DNA of 6,526 bases from assembly GCA_013361075.1 (NCBI GenBank), contig JABWAJ010000326.1, positions 1 through 6,526 on the forward strand, written 5' to 3'. Positions 1 to 4,771 of the stretch are shown one piece after another. Below the pieces are notes generated by a model, which was given only the letters and a program-made list of their open reading frames with translations, ran no database searches and had not been told where the DNA came from. This DNA comes from Saprospiraceae bacterium (lineage in GTDB: Bacteria; Bacteroidota; Bacteroidia; Chitinophagales; Saprospiraceae). The position numbers and the translations under genes were made by a program. The first letter of the stretch is position 1. Each line of letters begins with the position of its first letter.

Positions 1-1437
1 CCATCGGGGGCGCTCACGTTGGAAACATCCCAGCGAATAAGCCAGCAGACCGACGAAATACGCCATGCATTGCGCGAACTGGGCTTCGCGTCCGAAACCC
101 TCGAAGAAGAAGTCCGGAACTATTCGCAGTACCTGCGTCCCGCACAAGCGGCAGCGGTCATGACGGCCGGCACGAAACAGCAACTGAAAAGGGAGCAAAA
201 CATTTTGCGCGAGATCCGTGCCGGGACGAGCACGGCAGAAAGCCAAAAACAATTGGGCTATTCCCTGATCCGTACCGGGAACGGAGACGGAAATGTGGAC
301 AGGGAATATGCAACGATTCCCTTTGAGAACGATATAAAAACCTGGGTGCTCGACCAATCGGGTATCCTGCGGCGCGCAACCGGCGCAGCGGGCCTGAAAA
401 TGCTGGAAGCCGGATGGAACGGGCGTTGCGCCCAACGGAGTACGCCGGAAACGGTCTTTGCCCGGGTCAACAGTTTCCAAAAAACGGATAAAACCATCAC
501 CATCACCTATGGGTCCAAACAGCACAACCTGGCAGCCGGCAACCTCCTGAAACTGATTAACGGGGAAATAACCGCACCCACATCCGACATCCTTGAATTT
601 TACAAGGAGCTGAATACGATGGCCGTTCCGGACGTCAAGGTCGTCTTCGTATTCGATGAGTGGCTCGATGGCCGCCAACTCAGCGGCGCCAACGGCATGG
701 AGGCCATTGTCCCGGATGTTTTCCCGGGAGCCGATTTGATTAATCCGCACAAACTGGCAGCCACCCTGGCCCGCTACCAGCCTGAAAGCGCGCAAGGCCG
801 GCTTGTCCAATTCGGTATTTGCCGGTCCGACATGGCGCTGGCGCTAAACAACGCCTCCCGTTCAACAACGGTGCATGGTGTCCGGGACTTCGGGCTGGTG
901 GTTCAAAAAGACGGGTATTTGTCGGACGATCAACCCGTCGTTGCGCACCTGCAAAAAGCCTTCGGGAAAATCGACGGCAAGGTCTTCGATCTTGGAGGCG
1001 ACCTGGCTTTCGAAGGCGGGAACTTCATTCTGATTGCCGGGCGAAAAACACCCGAATTCAGAGCACAACTGACCGAGGCGGCTAAAAGGCATCGGTTTAA
1101 GGACAAAAACATTATCCTGATTTCCTGCTACGAGCATTTCAGCCAAAATGAAATCGAATTCAACTCCAGGGAATTGTTGCTGGAAGGCGAGGCAGCAAGC
1201 GTATATCTTCAGGATTTTCAGATCAATCTCTATCAACAACACTATATTTTACTGGAATTCTTCAAAAATATAGACCGTCTGAAAACGGGTAAGGATATTC
1301 GTAAAATACTCGACGAAAGCATCGACGAAGCCATACGCAAAAAGAAGGACCTGAAAAAGGAGCTGAACCAATTCCGGAAAGGCATTTTTCAATATTCCAG
1401 CGTCGATGAAATCGAAACAACAAAACAATCCGGTTAG
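1..1437 (+). CDS. Unrecognised protein, 3' part (5' end outside window)
   Basis: I do not recognise this family. The frame is open to base 1, and the only start near the edge is a TTG at 19, so the gene probably begins upstream; 472 residues follow that TTG. What can be seen, counting from TTG 19: a charged helical N-terminal part (about 1-70) with a KREQNILREIRAG stretch; a mixed alpha/beta centre with a hydrophobic strand followed by acidic residues (VKVVFVFDEW, about 207-216); a strand-rich part with GGNFILIAG and NIILISCYEHF; and a Lys-rich helical C-terminus (KTGKDIRKILDESIDEAIRKKKDLKKE) that could form a coiled coil. No signal peptide, membrane segment or clear catalytic motif is visible. 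Codon use is GC-rich, like hemW, so it looks like resident coding DNA. The stop TAG (1435-1437) shares its last base with a MITE-like element; precise removal of that element would still leave TAG, because the base after it is also G. The reading frame is confident, the function unknown. Confidence 0.8.
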   Translation, partial: PSGALTLETSQRISQQTDEIRHALRELGFASETLEEEVRNYSQYLRPAQAAAVMTAGTKQQLKREQNILREIRAGTSTAESQKQLGYSLIRTGNGDGNVDREYATIPFENDIKTWVLDQSGILRRATGAAGLKMLEAGWNGRCAQRSTPETVFARVNSFQKTDKTITITYGSKQHNLAAGNLLKLINGEITAPTSDILEFYKELNTMAVPDVKVVFVFDEWLDGRQLSGANGMEAIVPDVFPGADLINPHKLAATLARYQPESAQGRLVQFGICRSDMALALNNASRSTTVHGVRDFGLVVQKDGYLSDDQPVVAHLQKAFGKIDGKVFDLGGDLAFEGGNFILIAGRKTPEFRAQLTEAAKRHRFKDKNIILISCYEHFSQNEIEFNSRELLLEGEAASVYLQDFQINLYQQHYILLEFFKNIDRLKTGKDIRKILDESIDEAIRKKKDLKKELNQFRKGIFQYSSVDEIETTKQSG

Positions 1438-1597
1438 AGCATGTTGGGGATTTTCTGCCGGAGGCAAAAACGAGAGCATTTTTACCCAGTTTTTGCGTTT
1501 TTGAAGGAGCATAGTTGAAACTACGTGACTGAAAAAAGGTAAAAAGTGTATGAAAATGAACTGTTTTTGCCCTGGCAAGAAAATTCCCAACATGCTC
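1437..1597. mobile_element. MITE-like non-autonomous element, 161 bp
   Basis: The two ends are long imperfect inverted repeats. The left arm (1437-1472) begins GAGCATGTTGGG and continues to a CAAAAAC block. The right arm (1562-1597), read on the other strand, begins with the same 12 bases and also reaches CAAAAAC, with only a few substitutions and single-base indels over about 36 bp. Further in, CATTTTTACC on the left is echoed by ACTTTTTACC on the other strand of the right half. The centre holds a small hairpin, TAGTT/AACTA (about 1513-1524). No protein is encoded, so this looks like a MITE or an internally deleted insertion sequence moved in trans. No clean target duplication is visible: the left flank is GGTTA and the right flank is GTACG. 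It sits exactly on the stop codon of the upstream gene and may fold in the 3' end of its mRNA. Confidence 0.72.
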
Positions 1598-1625
1598 GTA
1601 CGTTTGCGCAGTGCGCGTTAAAACA

Positions 1626-1653
1626 GTTCATTGACATAAGAAAGTAGTAGATT
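1626..1653 (+). repeat. Left inverted repeat of the IS110-family element
   Basis: All 28 bases, starting GTTCATTGACATAAG, are matched perfectly in reverse complement at 3006-3033. It carries a TTGACA-like hexamer (1631-1636), but no suitable -10 partner follows at the usual spacing. Given Bacteroidota promoter preferences, I do not call a promoter. Confidence 0.9.
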
Positions 1654-1850
1654 CGGAACATCAGAAGGGAGAGAGGTATAACATGCAAACAGGTGGAATA
1701 CCACCATGTAGTTTTAGAGGAATTCCTCCCCTTCTGGGTTCTTTAGAGCCTGAACAGCACTTAAGCCGGTATGGTTAATCCTGCCAGGCAGGGTAAGTCA
1801 CGAGACAAGGCGGCGAAAGAACCTTATTCATCACTGTTCATTATTTCAAC
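1654..1850 (+). ncRNA. Candidate bridge RNA (seekRNA) in the IS110 left end
   Basis: IS110-group elements encode a structured guide RNA in the long non-coding end upstream of the transposase; it has two internal loops that pair with target and donor DNA. This 197-nt leader shows suitable folding. Outer stem: CAGAAGGG (1662-1669) with CCCTTCTG (1729-1736). Inside it: ACAT (1681-1684) with ATGT (1706-1709), closing a GGTGG-AATA-CCACC hairpin (1692-1705), then the palindrome GAGGAATTCCTC (1717-1728). A second domain follows: GTTC (1738-1741) with GAAC (1752-1755), then ACTTA (1759-1763) with TAAGT (1794-1798), enclosing CCTG/CAGG (1780-1792). Two consecutive stem-loop domains match the target-loop plus donor-loop plan. 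The stems are seen by eye; the role is inferred from family and position. The RNA ends and guide assignments are not determined, and transcription could begin inside the inverted repeat. Confidence 0.6.
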
Positions 1851-2939
1851 ATGAAGGCTTCTCGAATCACTGGTTTACCTCCTAAAAGCGCAACCATCGT
1901 CGCGCCACCTATTGTCATCAAGCATTGTGTAGGCATTGATGTGAGTAAGGATCATTTGGAAGTTTGTTTTTCTCAAATGGACATCCAACAGACGGTACAA
2001 ATTAAAGCTACCAGGAAATTTGCCAACCGGCTTGGCGGATGGAAATCTGTGGATGCTTGGGTGAAGCGTTTGAGTAAAACGAATATTCCCCTGTGGTTAG
2101 TCATGGAAGCTACCGGAGTGTACTACGAAGGAGCAGCCTATTATTTAGCGTCCCAACAGTACCAGGTGGCTGTTGTCCTGCCCAATAAGAGCAAAAGTTT
2201 TATTCAGAGTCTGAATCTGAAGACAAAAACCGATGCGATGGAAGCTCGGGCACTGGCTCAAATGGGGCTAGAACGAAAAATGAAAGCCTGGCGCGGTTTT
2301 TCCAAAACCATGCTAACCCTCAAGCGCTTGTGCCGGGAGCGAGAAACCATTCAGGAACACATGGTGGCTGCCAGTAATCAACTTCATGCCCACAAATACG
2401 AACACAATGCCGAAAAAAAGACCCTCCAACGAGCCCAGCAACACATCAAATTCCTACAAAAACAAATCCAGGATATTGACCGGCAAATTGAGCAAACCTT
2501 GGTTCAAGACCCAGATTTAAAAGCCAAAATTGATAAAGTCTGTACTTTAAAGGGGGTTAGCACCTTAACGGCTGTGACCATTATTAGCGAAACCAACGGC
2601 TTTGAACTTATTGAAAACAAAGCCCAATTGGTCAGTTATGCCGGCTATGATGTGGTGGAACGGCAATCTGGCTCTTCCATAAAAGGCAAAACGCGAATCT
2701 CCAAAAAAGGAAATGCGCACATCCGAAGAGCCCTACATTACCCCGCCCTCAGCGCCGCCAGATACGACCCCAATTTACATGCCCTATATCAACGCGTAGT
2801 GGAACGAAATCCAAAAGCAAAAATGGTAGCCTTGGTCGCTGTTCAACGCAAACTACTCGTCTTGATCTATACTTTGTTCAAAAACAATATGGAATACGAC
2901 CCCAATTACGCAAAAAATAAAACTCCAATACCCAACTAA
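1851..2939 (+). CDS. IS110-family transposase (DEDD / Transposase_20)
   Basis: This is a 362-residue recombinase, full length for the family, that would cut and rejoin element and target DNA guided by a bridge RNA. The N-terminal RuvC-like domain has D30 in VGIDVSKDH, E86 in LVMEATG and D128 in the KTD box. The fourth acidic position is E131 (KTDAMEA), where most relatives have Asp. A charged, probably coiled-coil linker spans about 150-220. The C-terminal Transposase_20 domain runs from about 228 (KVCTLKGVSTLTA) through LVSYAGYDV to RQSG (S273, the likely serine nucleophile by analogy with IS621) and RISKKGNAHIRRAL. The ATG at 1851 is chosen because it precedes the conserved VGID by a normal distance; there is no Shine-Dalgarno, and the frame is also open upstream to about 1797. 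Expression may depend on a promoter made at the circle junction, but I see no convincing one. The frame is intact. Confidence 0.95.
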   Translation: MKASRITGLPPKSATIVAPPIVIKHCVGIDVSKDHLEVCFSQMDIQQTVQIKATRKFANRLGGWKSVDAWVKRLSKTNIPLWLVMEATGVYYEGAAYYLASQQYQVAVVLPNKSKSFIQSLNLKTKTDAMEARALAQMGLERKMKAWRGFSKTMLTLKRLCRERETIQEHMVAASNQLHAHKYEHNAEKKTLQRAQQHIKFLQKQIQDIDRQIEQTLVQDPDLKAKIDKVCTLKGVSTLTAVTIISETNGFELIENKAQLVSYAGYDVVERQSGSSIKGKTRISKKGNAHIRRALHYPALSAARYDPNLHALYQRVVERNPKAKMVALVAVQRKLLVLIYTLFKNNMEYDPNYAKNKTPIPN

Positions 2940-2941
2940 AA

Positions 2942-2965
2942 TAGGCAGGAACAAGGTCCTGCCTA
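2942..2965 (+). other. Perfect 9-bp hairpin just after the transposase stop
   Basis: TAGGCAGGA (2942-2950) pairs with TCCTGCCTA (2957-2965) across a 6-base loop, starting three bases after the TAA. No T-tract follows, so it is not a standard intrinsic terminator. TGCCTAC (2960-2966) can instead pair with GTAGGCA (2999-3005), directly beside the right inverted repeat, and the two pairings exclude each other. It may be a structural part of the right end or a transcript-stabilising 3' hairpin. The hairpin is certain, the role unknown. Confidence 0.6.
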
Positions 2966-3005
2966 CGCTGCATGAACTCATACGAGTCCTGCTTATTTGT
3001 AGGCA

Positions 3006-3033
3006 AATCTACTACTTTCTTATGTCAATGAAC
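3006..3033 (-). repeat. Right inverted repeat of the IS110-family element
   Basis: This is the exact reverse complement of 1626-1653 over 28 bases. A T-run follows directly (3034-3039), partly mirroring the A-rich bases outside the left copy. Confidence 0.9.
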
Positions 3034-3141
3034 TTTTTTGCCAAAAGCCTTGAGCAAAAATTGAAGAATTGTCTTGGGCTATGGCTTGGTTTTTAACACA
3101 GCACCTCTAAATCGAGAAAAACATCACAAATATAGCGAAAT

Positions 3142-3180
3142 CACGCCAATTTTGGGGTATAACATGCCAAAATTGGCGTG
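3142..3180. repeat. Perfect inverted repeat, 14-bp arms and 11-nt loop
   Basis: CACGCCAATTTTGG (3142-3155) is mirrored perfectly by CCAAAATTGGCGTG (3167-3180). No T-run follows, so it is not a typical terminator. It could be a dispersed REP-like palindrome, the fold-back end of a lost mobile element, or a regulator site. The loop and its flanking base (GGTATAACATGC, 3156-3167) are identical to 12 bases inside the candidate bridge RNA at 1675-1686. Confidence 0.75.
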
Positions 3181-3213
3181 GCAATCAATATTCAAAAAGG
3201 GATATCTTTGTAA

Positions 3214-3390
3214 AGCGAAATTAAAAACCTGCACAATATCGTACCACAACGCAAGGTTTCTATAACAAGATGTCTTTGCACAAATGACCCAGATTGTGTT
3301 TATTCCTATGGCAATACTTGTCCTACAGGGAATGCGGAATGTTTGGTAAACGGTTGCCCGAGTCAGCCCAATCCTTGTTCATGTGGATAA
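3214..3390 (+). pseudogene. Remnant of a Cys-rich peptide gene (possible RiPP or secreted peptide)
   Basis: The frame is open from 3214 (after a TAA at 3211-3213) to TAA at 3388-3390 and ends in a protein-like tail with eight cysteines in about 39 residues: RCLCTNDPDC, then NTCPTGNAEC, LVNGC and a terminal NPCSCG. No ATG, GTG or TTG lies in this frame, so the 5' part is missing or shifted. One extra A in the A5 run at 3223-3227 would join it to the overlapping frame that has ATG at 3164, giving a Lys-rich leader (KAKLKNLHNI) before the Cys-rich tail. Small Bacteroidota peptide precursors (class I lanthipeptide-like, or NVEALA-type peptides that I recall lying near propeller lipoproteins) have a comparable leader plus Cys-rich end, and a propeller lipoprotein gene does follow here. 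There is no GG cleavage motif and no modification enzyme in the window, so the class is open. Chance coding is possible but unlikely given the composition. Confidence 0.45.
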
Positions 3391-3417
3391 GTAGCTGTTA
3401 TACCCCATTTAGTATAA

Positions 3418-3456
3418 GGTTTATACGGTTTATGATGGTTTATAAAGGTTCATAAC
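3418..3456. repeat. Four degenerate ~10-bp tandem repeats
   Basis: The units are GGTTTATAC, GGTTTATGAT, GGTTTATAAA and GGTTCATAAC, with a period of 9-10 bp, close to one DNA turn. The first unit also lies in an inverted repeat, GTATAA (3412-3417) / TTATAC (3421-3426). They lie about 100 bp before the lipoprotein start. A same-face operator array is possible; slippage-born sequence is the simple alternative. Confidence 0.5.
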
Positions 3457-3558
3457 CGGACCCATGCTGAAAACCCGGCGATATGATGTATAAATTTTAA
3501 TAACCTGGCATTACCTAATTTCGCCATTCCACTTTCAAATAAAATCAAAGAATTAAAA

Positions 3559-4760
3559 ATGATGTTCAGCATGCAATCTTTCAGAAATTTTTATTGGCAA
3601 AGCCAATATTTGATCGCAATGATGTTCATATTGTTGTCCTGTAAAGAGCATCAAGTATTAACCGAACCAGTACGAATCAATGCACTTGAAGATCAACTTG
3701 TTGATTTTTCATGCTCTGATCTATTACAGTTTAAGGGGAGCGCCATGTTAGATGTGAACGATTTAAGCGACATCGATCGATTTCGGGGGGCTTCAAAAAT
3801 TATTTTCAAAGATGACAAGGCGATTGTATTTGATAATGACTCGGACTTTCAAAACATTTGGACTTTCGATGCAGAAAGTGGGAAAAGGCTTGCCAGGATA
3901 AGTCTCACAGAGGAAGTTAATAAGATGGGAGATCTGACGCTGACTAAACAAGGAAGTGTATTGGGCTTGATTCCCGGAAAACGGTCTTTTGGGGTGCTCG
4001 ACGCCGACGGAAATGTTTCATCAACATTACCCAATGGGGTAATCGGCGATGGCTTGGCGACTTTATCGAACGGTGAATACCTCGTTTACAATGAGTATAG
4101 CGCAACAGATATTTCAGGCCTTTATCAATTGCTTTTTTTGACTCAAAAGGCAACCTTTTAAAAAGATTATATCCATATTCTCAAACGCTTGATAATTATT
4201 CAACGCGGCTTTCCGGATTTATAACATCCGGAGATGAAAATCAATGTTGGTTTTCCCCGCCGTACTGCGATACAATATATTCAATAAATGGTCATGATAT
4301 CACGCCCAAATACATTTTTAACTTCGCGGACAAGTCAGTCCCTTTAAATGTAAAACTGAAAAAAAATTCGGGATGGGACTTGGATAATTATGCTTACCTT
4401 ACCGAATCTTTTGTAAAACTAAAAGATTGTTTTTTATTTACATACTATAACAATCAACGATTACATCACGTCTTATATGATGAGCAAAACGGTCGTATGT
4501 TTCGCTTTAACGATGCTTCCGATGACTATTTAAAACAACTCGTCAAATCAGGAGTAGCATTCTATAAGAACGACGATACTTTTGCTTTGTATGTAAACGC
4601 TGCAAGGATCAATTATTTACTTGAAAATAAGGTTCTTGATATGAACTCCTTAGAAAAAAATTGTCCGGAACTATATTCTTGCCTTATTAACATAAACTAT
4701 TCAAGCAACAAAAACCCATTATTGATATACTTTTCATTAAACAAGGCATTCCCTAATTGA
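3559..4760 (+). pseudogene. 6-bladed beta-propeller lipoprotein, split by a frameshift
   Basis: The first frame (3559-4161, 200 aa) has a signal peptide with lipobox LLSC (Cys28), so the product would be lipid-anchored in the envelope. It continues with beta-propeller-like strands (AIVFDNDSDFQNIWTFDAESGK). At the T7 run 4133-4139 the coding sense moves to the -1 frame, which is open without a stop from 4140 to TGA 4758-4760. It continues as FFDSKGNLLKRLYPYS and then FSPPYCDTIYSI...TPKYIFNFADK, a pattern typical of the Bacteroidota 6-bladed beta-propeller (PF17170-like) lipoproteins. Joined, the product is 400 residues, the usual family length. One lost T, a sequencing error or a programmed -1 slip would each explain it; the shift falls at codon 193-194, in mid-domain. 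The function of these lipoproteins is unclear; I recall related ones lying beside small secreted peptides, which fits the Cys-rich remnant upstream. ATG 3559 or 3571 could be the start. The gene is AT-rich compared with hemW, 11 bases downstream. Confidence 0.85.
4133..4140 (+). other. T7 run at the frameshift: T TTT TTG slippery heptamer
   Basis: In the zero frame the codons are CTT TTT TTG, so 4134-4140 reads T TTT TTG, which fits the X XXY YYZ rule for -1 slippage. A -1 shift here places the next codon exactly at GAC 4140, the frame that holds the rest of the lipoprotein. I did not find a clear pseudoknot or strong stem just downstream. A homopolymer indel is the simpler explanation. Confidence 0.45.
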
Positions 4761-4771
4761 AAACCGGTACC

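Larger units (their letters stand above)
1626..3033 (+). mobile_element. IS110-family insertion sequence, apparently complete
   Basis: A perfect 28-bp inverted repeat (1626-1653 and 3006-3033) encloses one intact transposase gene, a 197-nt non-coding left end and a short right end of about 94 nt. The total is about 1.41 kb, normal for IS110-family elements. A-rich sequence outside the left repeat and T-rich sequence outside the right one extend the symmetry imperfectly, so the true tips may lie a few bases further out, as in the IS1111 subgroup, where inverted repeats are subterminal. No target-site duplication can be called, which fits the family. The layout is mixed: the longer non-coding end is upstream of the transposase, as in the IS110 subgroup, but a conspicuous inverted repeat is an IS1111-subgroup trait. 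Nothing in the coding part is broken, so the element may be active. Confidence 0.88.
3034..3558. other. AT-rich stretch with no intact gene
   Basis: No complete gene is convincing in these 525 bases. They contain, in order: about 100 bases of AT-rich sequence with no feature I can name; a perfect palindrome with 14-bp arms (3142-3180); the 3' end of a Cys-rich peptide frame (3214-3390); four degenerate 10-bp repeats (3418-3456); and an AT-rich leader before the lipoprotein gene. TGGGGTATAACA at 3153-3164 recurs inverted at 3396-3407, bracketing the peptide remnant. TAATTTCG at 3516-3523 is one mismatch from the Bacteroidota -7 consensus TAnnTTTG and lies 35 bases before the lipoprotein start, but without a clear -33 partner I do not call it a promoter. 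Confidence 0.6.

Noticed and set aside
862..1242. Minus-strand frame of 126 codons under the left unknown gene
   Set aside because: It is antisense to a longer plausible coding frame, with no recognisable domain.
1249..1593. Minus-strand frame of 114 codons beginning in the right arm of the MITE-like element
   Set aside because: It starts inside the MITE repeat and runs antisense into a good coding gene; the hydrophobic N-terminus is a by-product of translating the repeat.
1631..1660. Sigma70-type promoter from TTGACA in the left inverted repeat
   Set aside because: No -10 hexamer lies at proper spacing, and a Bacteroidota host would use a different consensus; the hexamer is simply part of the repeat.
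3074..3265. 63-codon plus-strand frame after the IS
   Set aside because: It translates straight through the perfect palindrome and has no protein-like features; at most its 3' half is the shifted 5' part of the Cys-rich peptide gene.
3418..3456. CRISPR-like repeats
   Set aside because: The units are only about 10 bp, directly tandem and degenerate, with no spacers and no cas genes.
4380..4760. Separate 126-residue gene with a TTG start
   Set aside because: The same frame is open without a stop back to 4140 and continues the lipoprotein sequence; it is the C-terminal part of the split gene.
4757..4771. TTG start five codons upstream for hemW
   Set aside because: It overlaps the lipoprotein stop, and the product would carry an N-terminal extension not typical of HemW; ATG 4772 gives the family-like start.
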